64,000 bases of DNA from Sediminibacterium ginsengisoli (GCF_900167075.1 NZ_FUWH01000001.1:496001-560000); one strand, 5' to 3'; positions 55,045 through 64,000 are shown, counted from the first letter of the stretch. Translations and numbers: made by a program. The notes: generated by a model not told the origin, from the sequence alone.

Positions 55045-55101
55045 TCCCCGAATATCCCTATTACTCTTTGGAATAATCGAAGGTATTTATACCTGATTTT
55101 A

Positions 55102-57009
55102 CTACATGCCGGTAACCGTAAATGCAGTTCGTCTGTTCTGTGCCCTGCCTCCTTCTGTTGTATTATCAGCGATTGGCTTTGACGCTCCGTAACCTTTATA
55201 AGTCAGACGCGCTGCAGCAATCTGGTGCGCCACCAGGTAATCCACGATTGATTTTGCCCTGTTGGTACTCAGCAGCAGGTTATCATCTTCCTTGCCGATA
55301 TTGTCAGTATGTCCGCTGATCTCCACCTTTAACGTAGGATTCTCTTTTAATACCTGCACCAGTTTCTCCAGTTCCACAAGTCCCTCGGATGGCAACTCAT
55401 AAGAATTACTTGCAAAGCGGATATTGCTGAATATAAATGATGCATTCAGCGCAACCGGCTGGAGATAAATATCTTTCTTGTAAGTACTGTCGGGCTCCTG
55501 CCGGCTGAGTGCGTAATGTTCACTGTAAAACAGGTATCCTTTGCGGTTAACAGTAAAGGTATAATCCCTGCCGGTTGGCAATGTGATAAAGTATTCGCCT
55601 AATTCATCCGTCTGTACATTCATCAGCGCATTACTGCTGCTGTTGTCCGTAAGCTCTACATTGGATGGTAATGGCTTACCGGTTTTGCTGTCGATCACTT
55701 TTCCTTTTACATACAAAGTGCGGTAGGGGCGTATGTCAGGGCGAAGACTGAATTTATAAAGATCCAGTCCGCCGCGCGAATCACTTCTGTCGCTTGCATA
55801 ATAAGCAGTCAGACCATCTGCCGATACAGCCAGGCTGCCTTCATTTTCAATGGTATTGATGGGATAACCCAGGTTCTCCGGTTTGCCCCATTTGCCACTG
55901 AGGTCTTTGCGCACGAGAAAAAGATCCGAGCCGCCATAACCCGGTAAACCGTCGGAATGATAATACAGGGTCTGGTTATCCGCATGAATAAACGGCGCGA
56001 AATCATCACCCGCCGAATTGATATCCGGCCCCATATTCACGGCTTCCGACCATTGTCCGTTCGGTTTCCTGTAGCTTACATACAGATCCCTGCCACCGCT
56101 GCCACCCGGGCGATTGCTGCTGAAATACAAAGCTCTTTTATCCGGACTGAGTGAGGGCGAACTTTCCCAGAATTCTGTATTAATGGATGGTCCGAGGTTT
56201 TGCGGTTCACTCCAGCCTTCAGGTGTGTAATAGGAAATATAAAGATCATAATTGCCGAAGCCCGTTCCGAAATAACCTGCAAACAACAGCCATTCACCAT
56301 CCTGCGATACGGTGATCGCCCCTTTCAATGGTTCTATATTGATGGTACCGTTAATCGGGTGCGATGCTCCGAATCCTTTTTTGTTGATATCGCTTTCAAA
56401 AAAATCTTCGCGTGCCGCACCGGTTTTCCTGGTAAAGACAAGCTGGTTATCTGTTACAGTTACGGATGGATAATATTCCGACTTCGCAGAATTCACACTG
56501 TCACCAAGGTTCACGGGAGAGAAAGCGTAATCTGTAGCAGGATGTGTTTTTGCGTAGGCGATTGCAAACTCATAACAGCGTCTTCTGTAGGCAGCGCTCT
56601 TTACCCCGCGTTCACTGATGTTAGGGATCGCTTCAAAAATGGAGACTGCATTCAATGCTTCTTCAAAACGACCCAGTCCCGCCAGGTTGATAGAATAGGG
56701 AAGGTTGTAAACTTTGAAATATTCGTTGTCTCTGGCTCTTACTTTTTCATAGAGCGTAACGGACTGCTGGTATTTTTTCAGTTCGCCGCAGGCGCCTGCA
56801 AGGGAGAGGTATGCATCGAGGAAGGTGCTGTCGATCCTGATACAGTCAGTGAGTAACGGGATCGCTTCTGTAAATGCACCGGCCTGTAAAAGATCCAATG
56901 CTTTTTCGTACAGGGCACTCGCTTTTGGTTTCACTTTGCCTGGATCATAGCCCTGCGAAAAAAGCATGCCTGAAAAAAATAACCCGATGCAGAAAAACAA
57001 TGCTTTCAT
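55102..57009 (-). CDS. TPR/PD40/CRD/OmpA-domain protein (PorE-like)
   Basis: Exported 635-aa protein with signal peptide MKALFFCIGLFFSGMLFS. Domain order: TPR-like helices (27-157), a PD40/WD40-like beta-propeller (about 178-420, with repeated YFSSNRPGGSGGRDLYVS-type blades), a carboxypeptidase-regulatory-like domain (432-515, VKGKVIDSKTGKPLPSNVE), and an OmpA peptidoglycan-binding domain (523-635, GHTDNIGKEDDNLLLSTNRA with Asp569 and Arg584). This exact order is that of the T9SS component PorE, although Bacteroidota carry several such paralogues. No lipobox is seen. It lies close to two T9SS cargo genes, separated from them by dprA. Confidence 0.88.
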   Translation of the reverse strand: MKALFFCIGLFFSGMLFSQGYDPGKVKPKASALYEKALDLLQAGAFTEAIPLLTDCIRIDSTFLDAYLSLAGACGELKKYQQSVTLYEKVRARDNEYFKVYNLPYSINLAGLGRFEEALNAVSIFEAIPNISERGVKSAAYRRRCYEFAIAYAKTHPATDYAFSPVNLGDSVNSAKSEYYPSVTVTDNQLVFTRKTGAAREDFFESDINKKGFGASHPINGTINIEPLKGAITVSQDGEWLLFAGYFGTGFGNYDLYISYYTPEGWSEPQNLGPSINTEFWESSPSLSPDKRALYFSSNRPGGSGGRDLYVSYRKPNGQWSEAVNMGPDINSAGDDFAPFIHADNQTLYYHSDGLPGYGGSDLFLVRKDLSGKWGKPENLGYPINTIENEGSLAVSADGLTAYYASDRSDSRGGLDLYKFSLRPDIRPYRTLYVKGKVIDSKTGKPLPSNVELTDNSSSNALMNVQTDELGEYFITLPTGRDYTFTVNRKGYLFYSEHYALSRQEPDSTYKKDIYLQPVALNASFIFSNIRFASNSYELPSEGLVELEKLVQVLKENPTLKVEISGHTDNIGKEDDNLLLSTNRAKSIVDYLVAHQIAAARLTYKGYGASKPIADNTTEGGRAQNRRTAFTVTGM

Positions 57010-57098
57010 AGGATGAAATGAAAGCGGAAGTTCGGAAAAAAAGCTACGCAGTGGTGTTAAAGTTCGGGTACGGGGATGGCTTCAATACTGAATTGCAG

Positions 57099-57722
57099 CT
57101 AAGGTACATTGATGTATTTATGAAGCTGCATGCTCAGTTCCCAACGGGGATTTGCTTTGATATAATCAACGATGAGAGGCGTTATGGTATCTGCCTTACT
57201 CCATTCCGGCTGAAGGTATAGCTTACATTCCGGCGATGCCTGTGCGGCATAGTTCTCCGCCCATTGAAAATCGGTCTTATTGTAGATCACCACTTTCAGT
57301 TCGCTGGCCAGCGGTACGATCTCGGGGCGCGGAGCTTTGAATTTTTTAGGCGAAAGGCAAACCCAGTCCCAGCTCCCGCTGAAAGCAGAAGATCCGGAAG
57401 TTTCAATATTGGTTTCAAAACCTGCAGCCTTCAATGCGGTGGTGAGTTCGGTAAGATCATGCATCAGTGGTTCTCCGCCGGTAATTACAGCAAGCCTGCC
57501 GGGGTAGGCCGCTGCTTCTTCAACAATGGAAGCGATTTCCCTTTGCGGATGCGCAGATGCGTCCCAGCTTTCTTTTACATCGCACCAGAAACAGCCCACA
57601 TCGCAACCTCCAAGCCTGATAAAATAGGCCGCTCTTCCCTGGTGAAAGCCTTCGCCCTGGATCGTATAGAACGATTCCATTACAGGCAGGCTTGTGCGGG
57701 TAAGTGTTGGAGATGTTATCAT
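57099..57722 (-). CDS. queE: 7-carboxy-7-deazaguanine synthase
   Basis: Radical SAM enzyme that contracts the pterin ring to CDG on the way to queuosine, 207 aa. The cluster motif is C40-x3-C44-x2-C47 in GGCDVGCFWCD; the N-terminal ESFYTIQGEGFHQGRAAYFIRL is diagnostic for QueE, and ITGGEPLMH is the SAM-binding GGE motif. It begins 12 nt after the folD stop on the same strand, so the two are cotranscribed. Other queuosine genes (queC, queD, queF) are not in the window. Confidence 0.94.
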   Translation of the reverse strand: MITSPTLTRTSLPVMESFYTIQGEGFHQGRAAYFIRLGGCDVGCFWCDVKESWDASAHPQREIASIVEEAAAYPGRLAVITGGEPLMHDLTELTTALKAAGFETNIETSGSSAFSGSWDWVCLSPKKFKAPRPEIVPLASELKVVIYNKTDFQWAENYAAQASPECKLYLQPEWSKADTITPLIVDYIKANPRWELSMQLHKYINVP

Positions 57723-57734
57723 GATCGTGGTACC

Positions 57735-58613
57735 TTAATTATTGTTTTGCTGGTAAGCCTGCATTGTGTTTTTAAGTAAACCGGCAATGGTCATCAGTCC
57801 AACACCGCCAGGAACCGGTGTAATCGCAGCGGCTTTGGCTGCTACTTCTTCAAATGCAACATCGCCTTTGATGCGGAAACCTTTTTTTGCTGTCGGATCT
57901 GTTACGCGTGTAATTCCTACGTCAATGATTACCGCACCGTCTTTCACCATGTCTGCACTTACAAATCCCGGCCTTCCCAGTGCTGCTACAACAATATCTG
58001 CCTGCAGGCAAAGCTCTTTCAGGTTGGGTGTATGTGAATGGCAAAGCGTTACCGTGCAGTTACCCTGCGGCAGGTTGCTGCTGAGCAGTATGCTCATAGG
58101 TCTGCCCACGATATTACTGCGGCCGATCACTACGGCATGTTTGCCCTTGGTTTCAATTTTATAATAAGCCAGCATCAGCATGATGCCATATGGGGTTGCT
58201 GAAACAAAACTAGGAAGTCCCTGTACGAGCTTGCCCACATTTACAGGATGAAACCCGTCCACATCTTTGGCCGGATCTATTGCCTCAATTACTTTCTGCT
58301 CACTGATCTGACCGGGTAAAGGCAGCTGAACAAGGATGCCATCAACAGATGGGTCGAGATTCAGCTCGGAGATCTTGGCCAGCAGAACGGATTCATCGAT
58401 ATCGGCATCGAAACGGATCAGGGTAGACCTGAAGCCGGTTTCTTCACAGTTTTTCACTTTACTGGCCACATAGGTTTCACTGGCTCCGTTATTCCCGACA
58501 AGAATAGCTGCCAGATGAGGGGCTCTTTTACCATTTTCCAGCAATTGCTGAACCTGCTGCTTCAGTTCTTCCTTAACTGCTGCCGATGCGATCTTTCCGT
58601 CTAATAATAACAT
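57735..58613 (-). CDS. folD: Methylenetetrahydrofolate dehydrogenase/cyclohydrolase
   Basis: Bifunctional enzyme interconverting 5,10-methylene- and 10-formyl-tetrahydrofolate, 292 aa. Motifs are [11 protein letters not shown] (catalytic lysine in the first part), [24 protein letters not shown], the NADP loop [14 protein letters not shown], and the C-terminal [14 protein letters not shown] -7 box ends 4 nt before its ATG, which predicts a leaderless transcript. It leads the folD-queE operon; folate-linked chemistry is the link between glyA, folD and purine synthesis in this window. Confidence 0.97.
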   Translation of the reverse strand: MLLLDGKIASAAVKEELKQQVQQLLENGKRAPHLAAILVGNNGASETYVASKVKNCEETGFRSTLIRFDADIDESVLLAKISELNLDPSVDGILVQLPLPGQISEQKVIEAIDPAKDVDGFHPVNVGKLVQGLPSFVSATPYGIMLMLAYYKIETKGKHAVVIGRSNIVGRPMSILLSSNLPQGNCTVTLCHSHTPNLKELCLQADIVVAALGRPGFVSADMVKDGAVIIDVGITRVTDPTAKKGFRIKGDVAFEEVAAKAAAITPVPGGVGLMTIAGLLKNTMQAYQQNNN

Positions 58614-58884
58614 GCCGCAAAGTTACCTTAAAACATTAACTCCCTGATTAATAAGCGTTAGAAGTTAAATAGATATTTTGTACTCATATAAGCAATTGAT
58701 TAATAAGTTTTTAGTTTAAAAACAAACACTTGTTAACTTTTTTAACAACTAATGCAGCGATATCCGGATTAGAGGGGTCTAAGAGTTTATGTTAATTTTT
58801 AGCTAAAAAAACATGTTAAAAGTCTCTTAACATATTATAAATAGCTCTAAATTCACATTAACGTCTATTAAAAAAAACAATCAC
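58614..58884. other. AT-rich divergent region between folD and susC
   Basis: 271 bp without an ORF. The left end is the folD promoter. Two AT-rich hairpins lie to the right: ttgttaa (58730-58736) with ttaacaa (58742-58748), and atgttaa (58813-58819) with ttaacat (58827-58833). No exact TAnnTTTG box points toward susC, so its promoter is of a different type or weak. Confidence 0.6.
58618..58625 (-). promoter_or_regulatory. -7 promoter element of folD
   Basis: Reads TAACTTTG on the minus strand, then CGGC and the ATG. The predicted start site is base 58614, giving a leader of about 1 nt. No clear -33 element. Confidence 0.52.
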
Positions 58885-61800
58885 ATGAAGAAAATTGTAT
58901 CATCTTGCATGGTGGTGCTCCTATGCTTCGTTGTAGGAGTTACTGCCCAGGTGCGGACTGTTACGGGCAAAGTAACAGATGAAAAAGGGGCCCCCGTTCC
59001 CTCCGCGTCTATCGTTGTTAAAGGGAAGACCACCGGCGTCGCCGCTTCCGAAAATGGCTCTTATGCCATCAATGCACAACCTGGAGACATTCTCGTCGTA
59101 TCCAGTGTCAATTTCGCTACAAAAGAAGTGAGAGTGGGTACCGCTACCGTACTCAATGTTATCCTCTCCGCCGAAACTGCGCTTTCTGAAGTGGTTGTTA
59201 CCGCTTTGGGTGTTAGACGTAAAGCCGAAGAGATCGGCTATGCCACCACAAGGGTGGGACCAGAGCAAATTACTGCCGGTAAATCCTTTAACCTTGCCCA
59301 GGCGCTTGCCGGTAAGGTGGGTGGTCTGGTTGTAACCAACACTTCCGCTTCGGTAAATGCAACACCCCGTATCGTACTGCGTGGTCTGCGTTCCATTTCC
59401 GGTGACAACACCGCACTGATCGTTCTGGATGGTGTTGCCGTTCCTTCAAACACTATTAACTACATCAATCCGAACGATGTTGAACGGATCGATGTGATGA
59501 AAGGTGGTCAGGCTGCAACCCTCTTCGGATCCGAAGGTGTGAACGGTGCCATCATGATCACCACCAAAAAAGGAAACCGCAAACCTGAAATTACCGTTAC
59601 ACACAGCAGCAATATCGAAAACCTCGCTTACCTGCCTAAAACGCAGCACGGCTTTGGTTCCGGTTCTGCTTACGGCTCAAGCAGGGAAGAGAATTTCCAC
59701 CCTGCTGAGAACCAGCAATACGGTCCTGCTTACGACGGATCTCTCCGTCCGCTCGGCCGCCAGCTTTCTGACGGCTCTATCCTCCTGTTGCCTTATTCCG
59801 ATATTCCCGACATGCGCAAGCAGTTCTGGAATACCGGCTACACTGCACAATCAGACGTTTCTTACCGTGCGGGTGATGCCAACAGCAGCTTCTATGCATC
59901 TTACCAGAATATGCATTCCGATGGTATCGTTCCCGGTGATAACTATAACAGGAACTCTCTGCGCATGAACTCGTCCAAGACTTACGGAAGAATGAATCTT
60001 TCCTTCGATGCAACCTATGCATGGGATCATGCCGACAGAACCAATTCCGATTTCTATTTCTTTGCGCTGAACTCTGCAAGCTGGACGCCTACTTCTTTCT
60101 TTAAAGACTGGCGCAATAACAAGTATGCAGATCCGAGCAATTATTTCAATGACTACTATGCTAACCCATGGTGGAATAAAGACAACAACAGGTTCGATAC
60201 CAAGAACACTTATTTCAACGGTAACATCAAGCTGAATTTCAAAGCCAGCAATGAGCTCGACTTCACTGCCCGCGTTGCCATTGCAAATACCAATACCAAC
60301 ACTACCACTACCGCAAACACTTATACATTCTCAGGCTGGGCAAGAACAGCAGCATTCGTAAACTATTATAATAATAACTACGATCGCTTCCTTACCGGTC
60401 TCGGTCGTTCTGTAGCTCGTACTCCTATCGCGGGTAGTATCGGCGAATCACAAAGCAACGGTAACCGTTTCAATGCCGACCTGTTTGGTAACTACAACAA
60501 ATCTTTCGGTGACGTTTCCCTGAAAGTACTGGTGGGTGGATCGATCCAGGCAAGGACCAGCAAGAACATCGGTGTAAGTACCAGTGGTATCGGTTCTCCT
60601 GATCTCTATAACCTTACCAACAGTTCTACCGGTTTATATGCCGGAAGTAACGGGCAGTCTACCCAGCGTAAGATCGGTGCTTATGGTGATGTTACTGTAG
60701 GCTATAAAGGATTCATCTACGCTCACGGTGTTGTGCGCCGCGATTATACATCTGTATTCTCAGGCCCAACTATCGGATTCAACGATCCTACCTTCACCAC
60801 TTATGGTGCTGACCTTTCATTCATCGTTACAGATGCATTCCCTTCCCTCAAGTCAAAAGTAGTTGACAACGTGAAGATCCGTGCGAGCTATAACAAGAAC
60901 GCAAACGATAACCTGAGTGCCTACAGTCTGCAAACCGTTTATGGCAATGCAACCGGTTTCCCTTACTCAGGTCTGCTGGGTACAACAGTAGGTGGTACCA
61001 TCGTGGATCCTTCACTGAAACCTGAGATTGTAAAAACAACAGAAGTAGGTTTAGAATTTGGTCTGTTTAACAACAGGATTACTGTTGAAGCGAGCTATTA
61101 CTATCAGAAATCGCAGCAGCAGATTCTGAATGTAAGCATCTCCAATTCAACCGGATTCCAGAACTACCTGCTGAATGCAGCTGACGTTACCAACCAGGGT
61201 ATCGATATCGAAGCACGCGCAGTTGTTGTGAAAAATAAAGACTGGACTGTAAATGTCAGCGGTAACTATGCCTACACAACAAACGTTGTAAATACACTGT
61301 ATGGTGGTACCGGGCTGAACAGTCTTGAATACCAGGCTCCGGATGCGTTAGCCAGCCTGAATGCTGAAAAAGGAATGATGTTCCCTTCACTGCGTACCAC
61401 AGTATTCCAGAGGGATGCAGAAGGACGTGTGATCATTGATCCTAACGACGGATGGCCATTAAGGGCTTCTTCAAGGGTAACACAGGGAACCACACTGCCT
61501 AAGCATGTACTGGGCGTTGGTCTGAACGTAAGCTATAAAAACTTCACCCTGATCGCCAATGCTGAATACCGTGGCGGACACGTTGTATACCACGATATTG
61601 GAACCGACATGACCTTCACAGGAACAGGACAGGGTACTGCTTTATATGGCAGGGATCAGTTTGTATGGCCTAATTCGGTATACCTGGATGGTGCCGGCAA
61701 ATCTGTACCTAATACAAATATTGCTGTTGATAATTACAAAGCGATCTACCAGGGTTTTGGTGACCTCGGTTTCTCAAGGGGCTTCACCGGTATCGGCGAA

Positions 61801-62067
61801 ATGTTCGTAAGCTCGGGTGCATTCTGGAAGCTGCGCGATCTTTCACTGACTTACGATTTCCCTACATCGCTTTTCCGCAATATGAATGCGATTAAAGGAA
61901 TATCACTCACTGCATTTGCCAGGAACCTGATCACTATTTTACCGGCTGATAACTGGTATGCGGATCCTGAGTTCTCTAACACAAATGGAAATGCAACCGG
62001 TATCAACAATACCTTAAACACTCCTCCTGTACGTCAGATCGGTGGAACACTGAGAGTGATATTCTAA
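58885..62067 (+). CDS. SusC/RagA-family TonB-linked outer-membrane transporter
   Basis: Outer-membrane TonB-dependent channel, 1060 aa. Signal peptide 1-21 is followed by a carboxypeptidase-regulatory-like domain (24-95, VTGKVTDEKGAPVPSASIVVKG), the SusC signature LSEVVVTALGVRRKAEEIGYA, a plug domain with VLRGLRSISGDNTALIVLDGV and GSEGVNGAIMITTKKG, and a 22-strand barrel ending GGTLRVIF. With the SusD partner it imports an oligosaccharide or peptide; substrate is unknown since no glycoside hydrolase or sulfatase is visible in the window. No FecI/FecR pair is adjacent. Confidence 0.95.
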   Translation: MKKIVSSCMVVLLCFVVGVTAQVRTVTGKVTDEKGAPVPSASIVVKGKTTGVAASENGSYAINAQPGDILVVSSVNFATKEVRVGTATVLNVILSAETALSEVVVTALGVRRKAEEIGYATTRVGPEQITAGKSFNLAQALAGKVGGLVVTNTSASVNATPRIVLRGLRSISGDNTALIVLDGVAVPSNTINYINPNDVERIDVMKGGQAATLFGSEGVNGAIMITTKKGNRKPEITVTHSSNIENLAYLPKTQHGFGSGSAYGSSREENFHPAENQQYGPAYDGSLRPLGRQLSDGSILLLPYSDIPDMRKQFWNTGYTAQSDVSYRAGDANSSFYASYQNMHSDGIVPGDNYNRNSLRMNSSKTYGRMNLSFDATYAWDHADRTNSDFYFFALNSASWTPTSFFKDWRNNKYADPSNYFNDYYANPWWNKDNNRFDTKNTYFNGNIKLNFKASNELDFTARVAIANTNTNTTTTANTYTFSGWARTAAFVNYYNNNYDRFLTGLGRSVARTPIAGSIGESQSNGNRFNADLFGNYNKSFGDVSLKVLVGGSIQARTSKNIGVSTSGIGSPDLYNLTNSSTGLYAGSNGQSTQRKIGAYGDVTVGYKGFIYAHGVVRRDYTSVFSGPTIGFNDPTFTTYGADLSFIVTDAFPSLKSKVVDNVKIRASYNKNANDNLSAYSLQTVYGNATGFPYSGLLGTTVGGTIVDPSLKPEIVKTTEVGLEFGLFNNRITVEASYYYQKSQQQILNVSISNSTGFQNYLLNAADVTNQGIDIEARAVVVKNKDWTVNVSGNYAYTTNVVNTLYGGTGLNSLEYQAPDALASLNAEKGMMFPSLRTTVFQRDAEGRVIIDPNDGWPLRASSRVTQGTTLPKHVLGVGLNVSYKNFTLIANAEYRGGHVVYHDIGTDMTFTGTGQGTALYGRDQFVWPNSVYLDGAGKSVPNTNIAVDNYKAIYQGFGDLGFSRGFTGIGEMFVSSGAFWKLRDLSLTYDFPTSLFRNMNAIKGISLTAFARNLITILPADNWYADPEFSNTNGNATGINNTLNTPPVRQIGGTLRVIF

Positions 62068-62092
62068 CTACTAAACGTATAAATTATAAGCT

Positions 62093-63691
62093 ATGAAGCA
62101 ATTCTTTAAAATATCATTTATCGGCACAGCTCTGATCCTGCTGGTGAGCGGGTGTAAGAAGTTTGTCGATGTGAACACTAACCCCAATAATGCGGTTACA
62201 ACAAAAGCGCAGTTCGTGTTCACCGGTGCGCTGGGCAACAGCTACCGGATCCAGACCAGTGCTGCCCTGATGGTAGTGCCGGGTTCATGGGTAGGCTTTT
62301 ACGGACACAGTACCAGCTTCACCGGTGGTGGTGCCGAAAAGACCTACGATTTTACCACTGCAGATTTCAATGCATTCGATGGTATTTATGATAATATCGG
62401 CGATTACCAGTATGTGATTACCAACGCAGACCGCGATGGTGTTGCATTCCTGAAAGATCCTGCCAATGTAATGCAGTGTTATATGTTCCAGCAGCTGGTA
62501 GATATGTACGGCAACGTACCATATACGGATGCATTGAAAGGTGTAACGAATATCACACCTACTTATACAGATCAGAAAGTGATCTATGAAGACCTGGTGG
62601 TTCGCCTCGATTCTGCAATGGCGCGTATCGCCAGAGCTACCTGGCCAACGGATGCGTCGCTCACTGCCCAGGATGTTTATTTCCAGGGCGCCAAAGACAG
62701 CTGGATCCGTTTTGCCAATACGATCAAACTGCGTATACTGATGCGCCAGAGCTTTATGCCCGGTCGTGATACTTATATCACTACCAATATCAACAATACA
62801 ATCGCGAGAGGTTATATCCAGCAGAATGTATTGGTGTCTCCCGGTTATCAGAATATAGCAGGCAAGCTGAATCCGTTCTATGCTAACTACGGATACAATG
62901 AACTGAATAACGTTACGTCCAACCACCAGTACCGTAAGATGGGTGCGCCTATCATCAACTGGCTGAAAAACAGTGTTACCACAAACGCAAGGCCGGCTTC
63001 AGCTGGTACAGTTGCTGCTACTGCAGATGCTGATACCTTCCGTTTACAGGGTCTTGCATGGCCTATCGGTACCACACCAAGTGCTCCTTCCAATACATTG
63101 TCTAACTATGTAGGTATTCCGCTGGGAGCAGGTAGTGGTTTTGCAACGGCAAGTTCTTCACCGATCGGACCATTCCAGGTTCAGGTGGGTCAGGGAACAC
63201 GTCCGGGTATGCTGATGCTGCTTGCCGAAGCTTATTTCCTTCAGGCGGAAGCTGCACAGCGTTATGGTGTTGCACTCGGAACGGCGCAAAGTCTTTATGA
63301 GAGCGGTATCCTGGCACACTTCAGAACCGTGGCTGCTCCTTCTACTGCAGGTAATGCAAGCAATACCGGAGATGCATATGCGATCCGTTATTACAGCAAG
63401 CCTATACAGAATGTAGGCTGGGCTGCATCCACTGATAAGATCAGGGCTATCCTGATCCAGAAATGGGTGTCTCTGGAACATATCAACGGATTGGAAGCAT
63501 GGAGCGAATACAGGAAATCATCCGGATCAACTTCAGTAGGAGTGCCGATCCTTCCGGCTACCGTTGCTTCAACCAGCAACCCTGAACCGGTGCGTTACCT
63601 CTATCCACAGACAGAATATGATGCCAATACAAATAATGTACCTGCGAGCATCAACAGGTTCACATCAAAAATCTTCTGGGACGTAAACTAA
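62093..63691 (+). CDS. SusD/RagB-family substrate-binding lipoprotein
   Basis: Surface lipoprotein, 532 aa, with lipobox LVSGC and lipidated Cys21 after MKQFFKISFIGTALILLVSG. The mature part begins KKFVDVNTNPNNAV and has YMFQQLVDMYGNVPYTDALKG, which fits the SusD-like_2 group rather than classical SusD. It caps the SusC barrel encoded 25 nt upstream. A helical TPR-like core is expected. The next gene is another lipoprotein on the same transcript. Confidence 0.93.
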   Translation: MKQFFKISFIGTALILLVSGCKKFVDVNTNPNNAVTTKAQFVFTGALGNSYRIQTSAALMVVPGSWVGFYGHSTSFTGGGAEKTYDFTTADFNAFDGIYDNIGDYQYVITNADRDGVAFLKDPANVMQCYMFQQLVDMYGNVPYTDALKGVTNITPTYTDQKVIYEDLVVRLDSAMARIARATWPTDASLTAQDVYFQGAKDSWIRFANTIKLRILMRQSFMPGRDTYITTNINNTIARGYIQQNVLVSPGYQNIAGKLNPFYANYGYNELNNVTSNHQYRKMGAPIINWLKNSVTTNARPASAGTVAATADADTFRLQGLAWPIGTTPSAPSNTLSNYVGIPLGAGSGFATASSSPIGPFQVQVGQGTRPGMLMLLAEAYFLQAEAAQRYGVALGTAQSLYESGILAHFRTVAAPSTAGNASNTGDAYAIRYYSKPIQNVGWAASTDKIRAILIQKWVSLEHINGLEAWSEYRKSSGSTSVGVPILPATVASTSNPEPVRYLYPQTEYDANTNNVPASINRFTSKIFWDVN

Positions 63692-63715
63692 TTACTAATT
63701 ATAAAGGACAGCATT

Positions 63716-64000
63716 ATGAAATATATAAAATATAGTTTGCTCTTATTTCTTGTCGCTTCTTTATCGTCATGCCTGAAATCGGCTACTGATATGGCGGGGT
63801 TGCGTACAGATAAGGGTACTATTGTGACTGCCATTACGGAAGCACAATACCTGAATACCGATGCACAGAATATCGGCTTTGGATTCAACGCGTTTACCAA
63901 TTTCAGCTTTGCAACACCTGCAACTGAAGAAGTGAAATTCTTCACCCTTCACGTATCGCAGCCGCGCGAAACAAAGCTTTCAGGACCATTGCTGGTAAAA
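63716..64000 (+). CDS. Lipoprotein downstream of SusD, 5' part (3' end outside window)
   Basis: The first 95 residues of an exported lipoprotein; the frame is still open at base 64000. The signal ends in a lipobox, SLSSC with Cys19. The visible part has FTNFSFATPATEEVKFFTLHVSQ, which looks like an all-beta domain of the DUF1735 type often found as the third gene in SusCD loci; the resemblance is weak. It starts 24 nt after the SusD stop and belongs to that operon. Confidence 0.7.
   Translation, partial: MKYIKYSLLLFLVASLSSCLKSATDMAGLRTDKGTIVTAITEAQYLNTDAQNIGFGFNAFTNFSFATPATEEVKFFTLHVSQPRETKLSGPLLVK

Noticed and set aside
1..64000. tRNA, rRNA, CRISPR arrays, prophage or integrative elements
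   Set aside because: Reading the intergenic regions on both strands showed no cloverleaf genes, regularly spaced repeats, integrases, transposases or phage structural genes.

Overview
The window is chromosomal DNA from a Bacteroidota bacterium, most probably a Chitinophagaceae-like member of the Sphingobacteriia/Chitinophagia. Several things point there: a SusC/SusD outer-membrane pair, two large secreted proteins with the gliding-motility-associated C-terminal (type 9 secretion) domain, a bacterial GGGP-synthase-family gene, DUF4293, a LytS/LytTR pair, and many copies of the Bacteroidota -7 promoter motif TAnnTTTG placed just upstream of start codons. The genus is an inference; no rRNA gene is present. 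I see no insertion sequence, prophage, CRISPR array, tRNA or rRNA gene. Gene density is high and almost all genes look intact. The window cuts the first gene (frr) and the last (a lipoprotein downstream of SusD).

Layout. 1-5.4 kb: end of frr, a DMT transporter, an S41 peptidase, PPK2, MscL and ScpA. 5.4-12 kb: dxs, a LytS-type kinase with its LytTR regulator, an M28 peptidase, and a GGGP-synthase-family enzyme. 12-20 kb: B12-dependent ribonucleotide reductase nrdJ behind a structured leader, a GMC dehydrogenase with its Tat-type small subunit, and metG. 20-28.5 kb: SPFH protein plus a small ribbon-helix-helix protein, two tandem LD-carboxypeptidases, OxyR, two related alpha/beta hydrolases, rhodanese and the Kup potassium transporter. 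28.6-35 kb: an unrecognised secreted protein with a membrane protein, purQ, a split DsbD system, and an ECF sigma factor. 35-48 kb: uvrA, a small LuxR-type HTH protein, DUF4293, glyA, a sugar nucleotidyltransferase, a nitronate-monooxygenase-like protein, an SDR, an MFS transporter, guaB, lnt and a hydrolase. 48-57 kb: two tandem PKD/Ig-like T9SS cargo proteins, dprA, and a TPR/PD40/CRD/OmpA protein with the architecture of the T9SS component PorE. 57-64 kb: queE, folD, then a SusC-SusD-lipoprotein operon.

Functional themes. (i) One-carbon, purine and deoxynucleotide supply: glyA, folD, purQ, guaB, nrdJ. (ii) Envelope biogenesis and protein export: lnt, DsbD, LD-carboxypeptidases, T9SS cargo, PorE-like protein, SusCD. 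(iii) Redox and stress: OxyR with both redox cysteines at positions 199 and 208, uvrA, MscL. The strongest non-genic signals are the TAnnTTTG boxes, several of which end only 3-4 nt before the start codon and so imply leaderless mRNAs. Next come a leader before nrdJ with mutually exclusive hairpins, and a 12-bp inverted repeat spanning 91 bp between glyA and the DUF4293 gene. No clearly unprecedented gene system is evident. The T9SS cargo locus, the split DsbD modules and the nrdJ leader deserve follow-up first.
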